Below are positions 25,971 to 35,647 of a stretch of DNA of 64,000 nucleotides, in pieces (positions within the stretch are counted from its first letter, which is position 1; each line of letters begins with the position of its first letter). Both the position numbers and the translations under genes were made by a program. This DNA comes from Winogradskyella schleiferi (GTDB lineage Bacteria > Bacteroidota > Bacteroidia > Flavobacteriales > Flavobacteriaceae). The DNA lies in assembly GCF_013394655.1 (NCBI RefSeq), contig NZ_CP053351.1, positions 1,488,001 through 1,552,000 of the forward strand, in the 5' to 3' direction. A model generated the notes under the pieces. The model was given only the letters and a program-made list of their open reading frames with translations, searched no databases and was not told the origin of the DNA.

Positions 25971-27299
25971 GTGGAAGAAGACTTTAAAGATCATATCAAT
26001 AAAAAGCTTTCAATTTTAAAGGAAGGAAAATTGTTAATTGCCGTTTCGGGAGGCATTGATAGTATTGTGCTTGCACATTTATGCCATTCATTAAAGTTGA
26101 ATTTTTCACTCGCACATTGCAATTTTAATTTACGCGAAGAAGAAAGTAATAAAGACGAAGATTTTGTCCTAGAATTAGCTGAGAAATTAGATGTCGAAAT
26201 CTTTATTCAAAATTTTGATACCGAAGTTTATGCTAAAGAACACAAGCGTTCCATCCAAATGGCTGCACGCGAATTGAGGTATGATTGGTTTAAGGAATTA
26301 GCAACGCAGTTAAAATTCGATTATATCTTAACAGCACATCACGCCGACGATAATCTAGAAACTTTTCTAATTAATTTTACAAGAGGGACAGGCTTAAATG
26401 GCTTAACGGGAATTCCGATGATAAATGGCAACATTGTTAGACCTCTTTTGCCATTCTCTAGAAATCAAATAGAAACTTTTGCAAAAAAAGAAAATATCAT
26501 TTGGCGCGAAGATTCTAGTAATTCTTCCAGAAAATATTTGAGAAATAAATTGCGTCATGAAGTGGTTCCAATTTTAAAAGAAATCAATCCACAGTTATTA
26601 GATAATTTTCAAAACACTATCGATAATCTTAATGATACGGCAGAAATCGTCGAGAAAAGTCTAAATGATTTTAAGAAAAAAGCCATTGCAAAAATTGATG
26701 AGTACGGCATAAGTTATAAGGTTTCAGAATTTAAAAACGTCAAAAATTCAAAGGCTTATCTATATGAATGTTTTAAAAACTACGGATTTACAGAATGGAA
26801 TGATGTTGTAAGTTTACTAGATGCACAATCGGGTAAGTTGGTAAAGTCAAACTCGCATCGTTTAATAAAACATCGTGAACATTTAATTTTAACCGATTTA
26901 TGTGATTTTGAGCAAAGGGAAGAATCTTTTTTTATAGATGAAGTCATTAAGGAGTTTAAATCCCCTTTAGGAATTTTATTTTTTGATGAAGCCGATGCCA
27001 TTAAAAAAACGTCAAACCATTCCATTTATGTCGATAGAGAAAAATTAAAATACCCTCTAGAATTGCGACTTTGGAAAGAAGGAGATGTATTTCAACCTCT
27101 AGGAATGAAAGGCAAAAAGAAAGTCAGTAAATACCTTAAAGATGAGAAATTGTCTTTGATTGAAAAAGAAAATACATGGTTGCTCATTTCTAATAATGAA
27201 GTTGTTTGGGTGGTTGGTAAACGTGCTGATGATAGATTTAAAGTAACACAAGATACCAAGGAAATTTTAAGAATTAAAATAGTACAGAAGTCTGAATAA
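25971..27299 (+). CDS. tilS: tRNA(Ile)-lysidine synthetase
   Basis: 442 residues from a GTG start. Converts C34 of the minor tRNA-Ile (CAU anticodon) to lysidine using ATP and lysine, changing both aminoacylation and codon reading; essential. PP-loop motif AVSGGIDSIVLAHL near residue 25, HHADDNLETFLINFTRGTG near 122, REDSSNSSRKYLRNKLRHEV near 180 (tRNA-binding), and the C-terminal TilS domain with LRLWKEGDVFQPLGMKGKKKVSKYLKD are all present. Cytoplasmic. Gene is alone on its strand, 155 bases from the divergent unknown gene. Confidence 0.96.
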   Translation: MEEDFKDHINKKLSILKEGKLLIAVSGGIDSIVLAHLCHSLKLNFSLAHCNFNLREEESNKDEDFVLELAEKLDVEIFIQNFDTEVYAKEHKRSIQMAARELRYDWFKELATQLKFDYILTAHHADDNLETFLINFTRGTGLNGLTGIPMINGNIVRPLLPFSRNQIETFAKKENIIWREDSSNSSRKYLRNKLRHEVVPILKEINPQLLDNFQNTIDNLNDTAEIVEKSLNDFKKKAIAKIDEYGISYKVSEFKNVKNSKAYLYECFKNYGFTEWNDVVSLLDAQSGKLVKSNSHRLIKHREHLILTDLCDFEQREESFFIDEVIKEFKSPLGILFFDEADAIKKTSNHSIYVDREKLKYPLELRLWKEGDVFQPLGMKGKKKVSKYLKDEKLSLIEKENTWLLISNNEVVWVVGKRADDRFKVTQDTKEILRIKIVQKSE

Positions 27300-27420
27300 T
27301 TGACAAACTTAACCTCTCTGAGAAAAATAATGTGTACTCAGTAAATCTACCCGTAATTACAGGAAATAGAAATTTAGTATTGGTATAGAGTGAGAAGTAG
27401 TGATAATTAGTGAAATTCGA

Positions 27421-27452
27421 GTTAAAAAAATCCGTGTAAATCCGTGATCAAA
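27421..27452. repeat. short intergenic repeat before ade
   Basis: A TCCGTGTAAATCCGTG direct repeat of an 8-10-base unit (ATCCGTG), typical of dispersed flavobacterial intergenic DNA; ends 13 bases before the ade start. Confidence 0.4.
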
Positions 27453-27465
27453 AACAACAAATAAT

Positions 27466-29085
27466 TTGAAACTTAAAGGAAACATCATAGACATCCCAAA
27501 CCACAAAATCTTCAAAGGGGAGATTACCATAGAAAACGGTAAAATTAAATCCATTGAAGAAAAGAATTGCGAAGAAAACCATTACATCTTACCAGGTTTT
27601 GTTGATGCACACATTCATATTGAAAGTTCAATGTTAGTGCCTTCGGAGTTTGCAAAAATAGCCGTAAAGCACGGTACAGTTTCTACAGTTTCCGACCCTC
27701 ACGAAATCGCCAATGTCCTTGGCGTAAATGGTGTTGAATTCATGATAGAAAACGGGAAACAAACCCCTTTCAAGTTCAATTTCGGAGCACCTTCTTGTGT
27801 GCCAGCCACGAGTTTTGAATCTGCAGGAGCCGTAATTGATTCCAATGCTATTAAAACCTTAATGGCAAATCCAGACATCAAGTATTTAGCTGAAATGATG
27901 AATTATCCAGGCGTTATTTATGATGATGTGGAAGTTCTTAAGAAACTAGAATGGGCAAAACATTACAATAAACCAATCGATGGGCATGCACCTGGACTTC
28001 GTGGAGACGATTTAACCAAATATATTTCTGCTGGCATTTCTACCGATCACGAATGTTTTACTTACGATGAAGGCTTAGAAAAACTTCAAAAAGGCATGAA
28101 AGTCATTATCAGAGAGGGTAGTGCCGCCAAAAATTTTGAAGCTTTAATCGGTTTGCTCGACGAACATTATCAAAATATGATGTTCTGTAGTGACGATAAA
28201 CATCCGGATGATTTGTTGCTCGGTCATATTAATCAATTGTGCACAAGAGCTGTCGCCAAAGGAAAAGATGTTTTTAAAGTATTGCAAGCAGCTTGTGTAA
28301 ACCCTGTTAAACATTACAATTTAGATGTCGGACTTTTAAATGTCGGAGATAATGCGGATTGTATAATTGTTGAAGATTTAAAAGACTTTAAAACACTTCA
28401 AACTTATATTAATGGCGAGTTGGTTTTTGATAATGGAATTTCAAAAATTAAACATGGGGAATTTGAAAAATTAAATAATTTCAAAACCGATAAAAAGGAA
28501 ATTTCAGATTTAAGATTGGAGTCTCAGGCTGAAAAAATTCGAGTTATAGAATGCATGGATGGCGAATTGGTCACCAACGAACTCATAGAAAATGCAACTA
28601 TCGAAGATGGTAATTTGGTTTCAAATACTAAAACCGATATTTTAAAAATGGCCGTTATTAATCGTTATGAAAATCAAAAACCAGGAATAGGTTTCATCAA
28701 AAACTTTGGATTAAAAGAAGGCGCGATTGCCAGCTCGGTTGGTCATGATTCGCATAATATTATTGCCGTTGGCGTTTCTGACGAAGCAATTTGTAAAGCG
28801 GTCAATCTCTTGATTGAAAATGCAGGCGGTATTTGCGCTATTAGTGATACAGAGGAAAAAGTGGTCGCCCTTCCAGTTGCAGGAATTATGAGCGACCAAA
28901 ATGCAGAAACGATTGGAAAGCAGTATTCTAAATTGGATAAAATGGCAAAGCGATTAGGCAGTAAACTTCATGCACCATATATGAGTTTGTCGTTTATGGC
29001 ATTATTGGTAATTCCTTCGTTAAAGCTTAGTGATAAAGGCTTATTTGATGGATCGAATTTTAAGTTTACGTCTTTAGAGGTGTAA
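27466..29085 (+). CDS. ade: adenine deaminase
   Basis: 539 residues from a TTG start ([14 protein letters not shown]). Amidohydrolase-superfamily enzyme converting adenine to hypoxanthine and ammonia. Metal site motifs [13 protein letters not shown] near residue 45 and DGHAPG near 172 are present, and a [11 protein letters not shown] region near 242 carries the catalytic Asp. The C-terminal adenine-deaminase domain includes [24 protein letters not shown] and runs to residue 539. Length is normal for bacterial Ade. It precedes the pyrimidine catabolic cluster by 289 bases, giving a nucleobase salvage/catabolism neighbourhood, although the long repeat-filled gap suggests a separate transcript. 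Confidence 0.94.
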   Translation: MKLKGNIIDIPNHKIFKGEITIENGKIKSIEEKNCEENHYILPGFVDAHIHIESSMLVPSEFAKIAVKHGTVSTVSDPHEIANVLGVNGVEFMIENGKQTPFKFNFGAPSCVPATSFESAGAVIDSNAIKTLMANPDIKYLAEMMNYPGVIYDDVEVLKKLEWAKHYNKPIDGHAPGLRGDDLTKYISAGISTDHECFTYDEGLEKLQKGMKVIIREGSAAKNFEALIGLLDEHYQNMMFCSDDKHPDDLLLGHINQLCTRAVAKGKDVFKVLQAACVNPVKHYNLDVGLLNVGDNADCIIVEDLKDFKTLQTYINGELVFDNGISKIKHGEFEKLNNFKTDKKEISDLRLESQAEKIRVIECMDGELVTNELIENATIEDGNLVSNTKTDILKMAVINRYENQKPGIGFIKNFGLKEGAIASSVGHDSHNIIAVGVSDEAICKAVNLLIENAGGICAISDTEEKVVALPVAGIMSDQNAETIGKQYSKLDKMAKRLGSKLHAPYMSLSFMALLVIPSLKLSDKGLFDGSNFKFTSLEV

Positions 29086-29087
29086 AA

Positions 29088-29235
29088 TGGAACGCAGATA
29101 GCGCAGATGACGCCGATTTTCGCAGATAAAAAAAGAAATCATATGTAATCTTAAAGGATCAGTGTCACCTGCGTTCCAATAAAAAAGCAAAAAAACATAT
29201 TTAATCATAACAATATGTGTCGTCCGCGTTCCATT
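29088..29235. repeat. long intergenic inverted repeat, copy A
   Basis: Starts TGGAACGCAG (29088-29097) and is closed by CTGCGTTCCA (29169-29178). In between are GCAGATGACGC-type units and TTTTCGCAGATAAAAAAAG. A second right arm (CATATTTAATCATAA ... TCCGCGTTCCA) runs to about 29233. Same family as copies at 34016-34118, 36518-36610 and 37996-38092. Confidence 0.75.
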
Positions 29236-29306
29236 CTTCAATAAAAATCCATTTTTCGTATTAATTTCATATATTTGAGAAGAGTGTAGTTAGAAAGTGT
29301 CAGGTT

Positions 29307-29340
29307 TTTGACCATAATTTTAGCACATTCTTATTTTTTG
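29307..29340 (+). promoter_or_regulatory. possible promoter of the pyrimidine catabolic operon
   Basis: TTTG at 29307-29310 and TATTTTTTG at 29332-29340, 21 bases apart: near the Bacteroidota consensus but with one extra base in the -7 box. An imperfect inverted repeat (TTCGaatATTAAT ... ATTAATccGAA, 29341-29366) lies between it and the start codon and could be an operator. Confidence 0.3.
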
Positions 29341-29374
29341 TTCGAATATTAATAAAATTAATCCGAAGCTGGTA

Positions 29375-30841
29375 ATGAATGTAAGCGAAACACTTTCCGA
29401 AGTAAAAAATTTTATAGACGGTAAATTTCAAAGAACTGGTCAAAAGTCAATGGATGTTTTCAGCCCATTAGATGGATCAAAAATTTCCTCAATTCCATTA
29501 TCTACAACACAAGATGTCGATGCGGCAGTGCAAGCCGCAGAAAAAGCATTTCCTGAATGGTCTGGAATGACTTTTAAAGAGCGCGTACAGATATTTTTTA
29601 GGTATCGAAATTTATTAGAACAAAACATGGATGAGCTGACAAACTTAGTGCAGCTCGAAAATGGTAAAACCTACGGAGAAGCAAAAGCAGAAATTGAAAA
29701 AAGTATGGAACTCTGTGAGTTTGCAGTGTCAATGCCACAAATTGTGGTCAATGAAGTGCAAGAAGTAAGTAAAGGGGTGGAATGTAGAATTGAGCGAAAA
29801 CCATTAGGTGTAGTGGCGTCGATTACCCCTTTCAATTTTCCAAATATGGTACCACATTGGACCTTGCCAAATGCACTAGTCTTAGGTAATACTATGGTTA
29901 TGAAACCTTCAGAGCTTGTGCCGCTTAGTACTGTGCGTATGGCAGAGCTACTAAAAGAGGCTGGGCTTCCAGATGGTGTTTTCAATATTGTTAATGGCGG
30001 AAAAGAAGTGGTTGAAGCCATTTGTGATCATCCAAAAATTGAGGCGGTGTCTTTTGTGGGTTCAACCAAAGTGGCAAAGATTGTTTATAAAAGAGCCACC
30101 TCCAATCTAAAACGATGTGTTGCTTTAGGTGGCGCAAAAAATCACCTGTTAGTTTTACCTGATGCACACCTTGAAATGACCGCTTCCAATGTTGTGGCGT
30201 CAATGGTTGGTTGTGCTGGTCAGCGTTGCATGGCTGCTTCTGTTATGGTTGGTGTGGATAAGGTGCAGCATATTATTGATCGTATGGTTGAAGAAGCCAA
30301 AACGATTGTTCCTGGCGGTAATCTGGGTTCTGTAATTACGGCAGAAGCAAAAAAACGTATAGAGGGTTATATTGACGAAGCCGAAAAAAATGGCGCTAAA
30401 ATTCTGCTTGATGGCAGAAATACCACAGTTCCAGGAAAAGAAGGTGGTTATTATGTCGGTCCAACAATCATAGATTATGTCACTACAGACATGTCTGTGG
30501 CTAGAGAAGAAATTTTTGGGCCGGTTATTTCTATTATTCGCGCGAAAGATTTGGATGAAGCTATTAAAATTGAAAACGGTTCTAATTACGGAAATGCGGC
30601 AGCCGTTTTTACGCAAAGTGGTGGACTGGCAAAACAAGTTATGGAACGGGCAAGTGCAGGAATGATTGGTGTTAATATTGGAGTGCCTGTGCCTCGTGAA
30701 CCATTTTCTTTTGGTGGATGGAACGAATCTAAATTTGGAGTGGGAGACATTACAGGACGTAGTTCTATTGAGTTCTGGACTCAAAATAAAAAGACCACAA
30801 CGAAGTGGAATCCTGAAGCACAGACGAATTGGATGAGCTAA
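29375..30841 (+). CDS. mmsA: CoA-acylating (methyl)malonate-semialdehyde dehydrogenase
   Basis: 488 residues, ALDH superfamily. Oxidises malonate semialdehyde to acetyl-CoA and methylmalonate semialdehyde to propionyl-CoA, with NAD+, CoA and loss of CO2. MmsA/IolA features: PFNFPNMVPHW near residue 152, SFVGSTKVAK near 227, and the catalytic Cys in GCAGQRCMAAS near 285. C-terminal GRSSIEFWTQNKKTTTKW is typical of this subfamily. Context gives the role: downstream genes convert uracil and thymine to beta-alanine and 3-aminoisobutyrate, whose transamination yields exactly these semialdehydes. First gene of the set, 55 bases before the aminotransferase. Confidence 0.95.
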   Translation: MNVSETLSEVKNFIDGKFQRTGQKSMDVFSPLDGSKISSIPLSTTQDVDAAVQAAEKAFPEWSGMTFKERVQIFFRYRNLLEQNMDELTNLVQLENGKTYGEAKAEIEKSMELCEFAVSMPQIVVNEVQEVSKGVECRIERKPLGVVASITPFNFPNMVPHWTLPNALVLGNTMVMKPSELVPLSTVRMAELLKEAGLPDGVFNIVNGGKEVVEAICDHPKIEAVSFVGSTKVAKIVYKRATSNLKRCVALGGAKNHLLVLPDAHLEMTASNVVASMVGCAGQRCMAASVMVGVDKVQHIIDRMVEEAKTIVPGGNLGSVITAEAKKRIEGYIDEAEKNGAKILLDGRNTTVPGKEGGYYVGPTIIDYVTTDMSVAREEIFGPVISIIRAKDLDEAIKIENGSNYGNAAAVFTQSGGLAKQVMERASAGMIGVNIGVPVPREPFSFGGWNESKFGVGDITGRSSIEFWTQNKKTTTKWNPEAQTNWMS

Positions 30842-30896
30842 TCTATTTGTTTACATAATTAGCTTTAAAATATCACTAATCAATTATTTATGTTTA

Positions 30897-32231
30897 ATGA
30901 ATAATCAACAAATTATAAAAGATAACTTAGACTACACCTTATTCTCTTGGGCAAAACAAGGTGGTCTGAATCCTATAAACGCATCACACGCCAAAGGCTC
31001 TTATGTTTATGACAGAGATGGAAAAAAGTACCTGGATTTTTCATCTCAATTGATGAATGTAAATATCGGTCACGGCAACCAACGTATAACAGAAGCAGTT
31101 GCAAAACAAATGCAAGAAGTGAGTTATGTGTATCCAGGAATGGCTACTGATGTTCGAGGTAAACTTGGTAAAAAAATAGCCGAAATCACACCTGGTAATC
31201 TTACAAAAACATTCTTTACACTCGGCGGAGCAGAAGCCATAGAAAATGCCATAAAGTTAGCACGAATGTACACAGGTCGCCATAAAATCATTACCCATTA
31301 TAGAGCATATCATGGCGGAACATATGGAGCGATGACTGCAGGTGGAGATCCAAGACGGTTTCCAGTAGATAGTCAAGCCATGCCTAATGTGGTTCATGTT
31401 GAAAACCCTTATGCGTATCGTTGTCCTTGGAATTCCAACTCGATTAAAGAATGCGGAGATCAAGCTTTGGCACATTTAGAGCGTGTCATTCAATTTGAAA
31501 ATCCAGATAGTGTAGCTGCTATTTTGTTTGAAGGCGAATCAGGTTCCTCAGGATGTATAAAATATCCACCAATGTATTTAAAACACGTTAGGAAACTTTG
31601 CGATAAATACGGCATCATGATGATAGATGACGAAGTAATGAGTGGTTTTGGACGTACAGGAAAAATGTTTGGTATAGATAATCACGATGTTACACCAGAT
31701 ATTATGTGCTTGGCAAAAGGCTTGACTTCTGGTTATTTGCCGCTTGGAGGCGTTGTGGTTACTGATAAAATTGCGGATCATTTTAATGATAATCCTTTGG
31801 TTATTGGGTTGACGTATTCAGCACATCCAACCTTATGCGCAGCAGCATTGGAAAATATTAAAATTATTGAAGAAGAAAATCTAGTGGCACGTGCTGCAGA
31901 AATGGGAACCTATATTGAGGCTGAAGTTGAAAAACTAAAAGATAAACATCCATCCATTGGCGATTTCAGAAATACAGGATTATTAGGCTGTATTGAATTA
32001 GTAAAAAACAGGGAAACAAAAGAACCGACAACACCATGGAATGCGAAAGCTCATGACATGGAAGCCACAAATAGAATGGCAGCTAAAATAAGGGAACTGG
32101 GAATGTTCACATTCGTAAGATGGAATTGGATTTTTATTGCGCCACCACTAAATGTAACAAAAGAAGAAGTAGATGAAGGTTTAAAAATAATTTCAGAAGC
32201 GATTACAATAGCTGATGAATACTGCAATTAG
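30897..32231 (+). CDS. class III (omega) aminotransferase, probably beta-alanine transaminase
   Basis: 444 residues. Class III PLP aminotransferase; the PLP Lys is in MCLAKGLTSGYLPLGG near residue 277, preceded by MMIDDEVMSGFGRTG (Asp pairing with the pyridine N). AYHGGTYGAM near residue 139 is the cofactor-phosphate region. In this cluster it should transaminate beta-alanine or 3-aminoisobutyrate, with pyruvate or 2-oxoglutarate as acceptor, giving malonate or methylmalonate semialdehyde for MmsA. The acceptor is not predictable by eye. Followed by a 94-base gap holding an intergenic repeat. Confidence 0.92.
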   Translation: MNNQQIIKDNLDYTLFSWAKQGGLNPINASHAKGSYVYDRDGKKYLDFSSQLMNVNIGHGNQRITEAVAKQMQEVSYVYPGMATDVRGKLGKKIAEITPGNLTKTFFTLGGAEAIENAIKLARMYTGRHKIITHYRAYHGGTYGAMTAGGDPRRFPVDSQAMPNVVHVENPYAYRCPWNSNSIKECGDQALAHLERVIQFENPDSVAAILFEGESGSSGCIKYPPMYLKHVRKLCDKYGIMMIDDEVMSGFGRTGKMFGIDNHDVTPDIMCLAKGLTSGYLPLGGVVVTDKIADHFNDNPLVIGLTYSAHPTLCAAALENIKIIEEENLVARAAEMGTYIEAEVEKLKDKHPSIGDFRNTGLLGCIELVKNRETKEPTTPWNAKAHDMEATNRMAAKIRELGMFTFVRWNWIFIAPPLNVTKEEVDEGLKIISEAITIADEYCN

Positions 32232-32232
32232 C

Positions 32233-32274
32233 TGTCATTCCGACAGAGTGAGGGACGAACGACGAGGAATCTCA
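32233..32274. repeat. TGTCATTCC...GGAATCTCA repeat
   Basis: Element beginning TGTCATTCCGACAGAGTG and ending GAGGAATCTCA with ATTCC/GGAAT ends, just after the aminotransferase stop. Shortened relatives lie at 47175-47203 and 51752-51775. This family is widespread between flavobacterial genes. Confidence 0.65.
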
Positions 32275-32325
32275 TATTATAATTGAAATTAATAAGATTA
32301 AAGGCACATAAAACTAGTAACTAAT

Positions 32326-34005
32326 TTGAGCAAAGACATCATAGAACTCAAAGAAGACGTTTCCAATTCTTCACTTTATAGCGAAGACTTAGCACCAGTA
32401 CCATCAAGTCAGAGAACTTGGGGCAAATGGCATTTGGCAGCTATTTGGGTCGGAATGGCGGTTTGTATTCCAACCTATCTTTTAGCATCTTATATGATTA
32501 AAACAGGTTTGAACTGGTATGAGGCACTGATCATAATTGGTTTGGCTAATTTAATTATTACAATTCCAATGGTACTCAATGGGCATGCTGGAGTGAAATA
32601 TGGCATTCCATTTCCTGTTATTGGTCGTGCAGCATTTGGAACAAAAGGTGTGCATTTAGCTTCGGTTACAAGAGGGATAATTGCATGTGGTTGGTTTGGT
32701 GTTCAAACGTGGATTGGAGGTTTAGCCATCTATGCCATTTTCAATGCCATTACGGGTTCAACAGGAGAACTTGGACTTTCGATTGGGAAGTTTGTGAGCT
32801 TCGGGATTTTCTGGTTCATCAATATGTATTTCATTTGGAAAGGCACGGAAAGCATCAAATGGCTAGAAACGTATTCAGCACCAATTCTTGTGATTATGGG
32901 AATAGTGCTCATTTATTGGAGTTATGCAAAAGCTGAAGGGTTTTCAATTGTGTTAGACCAAAGTGTTCAGCTTGAAAAGACGGCAGCAACAATTACGGAA
33001 GAGGATGATAAATTTTATCTCAATTTGAATGTTTTAAAAAGTAAAGAAGGGCAACTAAAAGCCTCAGAATATAATATTGTTTCCGATGAGAGTACCTCAT
33101 GGCGTTCTTTTACATCTGAACCCATTCATATTGAAAATACTAAGAGTGTAGAAGTGCAATTCAAGAATAACGATATGGTATCGAGTATAGTAACTGCTAA
33201 TGTCATAAATACTGATGGAAATTCCGGTAGTAAACTATGGCGTTATTTATTGTGGTTAACCGCTATGGTTGGTTTCTGGGCAACAATGTCCATTAGTATT
33301 GCGGATATTACAAGGTATGCCGCCACACAAAAAGATCAAATTGCAGGACAATTTATAGGTTTACCAGCAACGATGATGCTATATTCTTTCGTTGGAATTT
33401 TTGTAACCTGTGCGGCAATTATTAACTTTAAAGATATTTTAATTGCAGATGATGCGCCTTGGGATCCTGTATCGCTAATTGCAAAGTTCAAAAATCCAGT
33501 TGTGGTTATCGTCGCTCAGGTCTTTATGATTATTGCGACATTAAGTACCAATATTGCTGCGAATGTTATTGCACCTTCAAATGCGTTTTCAAACTTATGG
33601 CCTAAGAAAATCAGTTTTAAGAAAGGCGGTACAATTACAGGAATTATAGGGATTTTAATTATGCCTTGGTGGTTGCTGAATGAAATTTCAGGATTTTTAA
33701 TTTTTGTAAGTGGTTTGTTAGGTCCGGTTCTCGGAATTTTAATCGCAGATTATTTCTTAGTCAGAAAAAAGAAGCTGGAATTGGCCGAACTTTATAAAGA
33801 GAAAGGCATTTATTCCTATAACAGAACCGGTTTTAATAAAGTGGCGATGATTGCCTTATTTGTTGGTGTTTTTACAGCCTTAATTGGATTTTGGATTCCT
33901 GTATTGAGTTTCTTGTATTCCTTATCTTGGTTTACAGGATTCTTTATGTCGTTCGTATTGTATTATTTATTGATGAAAAATAATGGAACGCGGAAAGCTC
34001 AGTAA
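32326..34005 (+). CDS. NCS1-family nucleobase permease with an extra periplasmic domain
   Basis: 559 residues from a TTG start, versus about 460-500 for usual NCS1 carriers. Twelve helices of the LeuT-like fold: TM1 at about 40-62 (AIWVGMAVCIPTYLL), TM3 with RGIIACGWFGVQTWIGG, TM6 with TAMVGFWATMSISIADITRYA. Between TM5 (ends YWSYAKAEG, residue 204) and TM6 (from about 304) sits a hydrophilic, strand-rich insert of about 98 residues. In the known NCS1 topology this loop is periplasmic. Its second half (YNIVSDESTSW ... PIHIENTKSVEVQF) looks like the small beta-sandwich of chitobiase/hexosaminidase C-termini. Position among uracil-catabolic genes indicates uptake of uracil, thymine or dihydro-derivatives with Na+ or H+. 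The last 7 codons resemble repeat DNA. Confidence 0.9.
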   Translation: MSKDIIELKEDVSNSSLYSEDLAPVPSSQRTWGKWHLAAIWVGMAVCIPTYLLASYMIKTGLNWYEALIIIGLANLIITIPMVLNGHAGVKYGIPFPVIGRAAFGTKGVHLASVTRGIIACGWFGVQTWIGGLAIYAIFNAITGSTGELGLSIGKFVSFGIFWFINMYFIWKGTESIKWLETYSAPILVIMGIVLIYWSYAKAEGFSIVLDQSVQLEKTAATITEEDDKFYLNLNVLKSKEGQLKASEYNIVSDESTSWRSFTSEPIHIENTKSVEVQFKNNDMVSSIVTANVINTDGNSGSKLWRYLLWLTAMVGFWATMSISIADITRYAATQKDQIAGQFIGLPATMMLYSFVGIFVTCAAIINFKDILIADDAPWDPVSLIAKFKNPVVVIVAQVFMIIATLSTNIAANVIAPSNAFSNLWPKKISFKKGGTITGIIGILIMPWWLLNEISGFLIFVSGLLGPVLGILIADYFLVRKKKLELAELYKEKGIYSYNRTGFNKVAMIALFVGVFTALIGFWIPVLSFLYSLSWFTGFFMSFVLYYLLMKNNGTRKAQ

Positions 34006-34015
34006 AAAAACAAAT

Positions 34016-34118
34016 AGAACGCAGATGACGCGGATGATGCAGATTTTCGCAGATAAAAAAAAGATAAGAGAACTAAAAAATCATAATTAATCATAAAGAT
34101 CCGCGTCATCAGCGTTCT
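34016..34118. repeat. long intergenic inverted repeat, copy B
   Basis: AGAACGCAGATGACGC (from 34016) pairs imperfectly with GCGTCATCAGCGTTCT (to 34118), enclosing TTTTCGCAGATAAAA and a TCATAATTAATCATAAAGATC segment. Best-preserved copy of the family seen at 29088, 36518 and 37996. Confidence 0.8.
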
Positions 34119-34133
34119 AATAAACATAGAGTA

Positions 34134-35519
34134 ATGTCCATACTAATAAAAAACGGCCAAGTAGTCACAGCCTCAGAAAGCTATATCGCAGATATCTATA
34201 CTGAAGGCGAAAAAATAGTCGCTATTGGAAAAGACTTAAATTATCAAGCAGATAAAATAATTGATGCTACAGATAAATTAGTATTTCCAGGAGGTATCGA
34301 TCCACATGTGCATTTAGATATGCCATTTATGGGCACCTATTCTAGTGACGATTATGAAACAGGAACACGAGCAGCACTTCATGGAGGCACAACCATGGTT
34401 ATTGATTTTATTCTGCAAACTCAAGGCGATACCCTTCACAATGCCTTAAAAACTTGGCAACAAAAATCACAAGGCAAAGCCATAGGAGATTATTCCTATC
34501 ACATGGCTGTAACTGATTTTAATGATGATGTCGCCAAAGAAGTGGTTCAGATGATTGAAGACGAAGGGATTTCGTCTTATAAAACATTTATGGCTTACAA
34601 AGGCGCTTTGATGATCGATGACGGACAAATGGTTCAATTGATGAAAGTGGTAAAAAAGTATGGCGGTTTAGTAACTGTGCATGCCACTAACGGCGATATG
34701 ATTGATTCCTTAATAGCAAAAAATAGGGCTTTAGGAAACACTACACCTTTGTATCATTACTTATCACAACCCGAAGTCACAGAGGCCGAAGCCTCAGCGC
34801 GTTTTGCTGATATGCTAAACTATACAGATTGTCCTGGTTATATCGTTCACATGACTTGTGAAGGCGCATTAAACGCGGTTAGAAAAGCAACACAACGGAA
34901 TCAGAAAGTCTTCGTAGAAACGTGTACGCAGTATTTAGTCTTGGATGCTTCGCTTTATGAAAATAACTTTGAAGGTGCCAAATGGGTAATGAGTCCGCCA
35001 TTACGAGAAAAGAAAGATCAAGTTGCCTTATGGTCTGGCATTAATCAAGGCTTAATTCAAGTGGTTGGTACGGATCACTGTCCGTTTATGTGGGAACAAA
35101 AAAAGATGGGAATAGATGATTTTTCAAAAATCCCGAATGGTCATCCTGCTATTGAGCATCGCATGGAGCTATTATTTTCTGAAGGTGTAAACAAGGGAAA
35201 AATATCGCTGACAAAATATGTGGAAGTGAGTTCAACGAACGCCGCGAAAATATTCGGAATGTATCCTAGAAAAGGAACTATTGCCATTGGAAGTGATGCA
35301 GATATCGTGATATTCGACCCAAATAAACAACACACCATTTCCGTTGAAACCCATCATATGAATTGTGATTATTCGGGTTATGAAGGCATGGAAGTAACAG
35401 GGAAAACGGAAACTGTAATTCTAAGAGGTAAAGTCGCTATTGAAAATGAAGAATGTAAATTAACAGCAGGACATGGCCAGTTTATTAAAAGAGGGACAAC
35501 CTCTAAAACAGTGATATAG
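34134..35519 (+). CDS. hydA: dihydropyrimidinase
   Basis: 461 residues, cyclic amidohydrolase. Hydrolyses 5,6-dihydrouracil (or dihydrothymine) to N-carbamoyl-beta-alanine (or its methyl analogue). Metal-binding GGIDPHVHLDMPF near residue 55, the carboxylated-Lys region SYKTFMAYKGALM near 148, His ligands in VTVHATNGD and YIVHMTCEGA, and metal Asp in VGTDHCPF near 312 are present. Length fits D-hydantoinase/dihydropyrimidinase; context with PreTA and beta-ureidopropionase makes dihydropyrimidinase the natural role. Cytoplasmic; begins 16 bases after repeat copy B. Confidence 0.95.
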   Translation: MSILIKNGQVVTASESYIADIYTEGEKIVAIGKDLNYQADKIIDATDKLVFPGGIDPHVHLDMPFMGTYSSDDYETGTRAALHGGTTMVIDFILQTQGDTLHNALKTWQQKSQGKAIGDYSYHMAVTDFNDDVAKEVVQMIEDEGISSYKTFMAYKGALMIDDGQMVQLMKVVKKYGGLVTVHATNGDMIDSLIAKNRALGNTTPLYHYLSQPEVTEAEASARFADMLNYTDCPGYIVHMTCEGALNAVRKATQRNQKVFVETCTQYLVLDASLYENNFEGAKWVMSPPLREKKDQVALWSGINQGLIQVVGTDHCPFMWEQKKMGIDDFSKIPNGHPAIEHRMELLFSEGVNKGKISLTKYVEVSSTNAAKIFGMYPRKGTIAIGSDADIVIFDPNKQHTISVETHHMNCDYSGYEGMEVTGKTETVILRGKVAIENEECKLTAGHGQFIKRGTTSKTVI

Positions 35520-35600
35520 AAAAAAGAATAAAGAATCAAGAAAAAAGACTCAATTGAATATAAAGATTAGAAGAAGCACATAACACTTAATTTCACGAGC

Positions 35601-35630
35601 AACTTTGTGTCTCTGCGCCTTTGCGAGAAT
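35601..35630. repeat. ACTTTGTGTCTCTGCGCCTTTGCGAGA-type repeat
   Basis: Lies in the 128-base gap before the ureidopropionase gene. It resembles the inverse of the CACAAAG-type elements at 15233-15271 and 20851-20891, and is a very common flavobacterial intergenic sequence. Confidence 0.5.
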
Positions 35631-35647
35631 TATAAAACCAAACAATT

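Noticed and set aside
30200..30784. 194-codon minus-strand frame inside mmsA
   Set aside because: Antisense to a confidently identified dehydrogenase; composition rich in Cys, Asn, Phe and Arg with no domain pattern.
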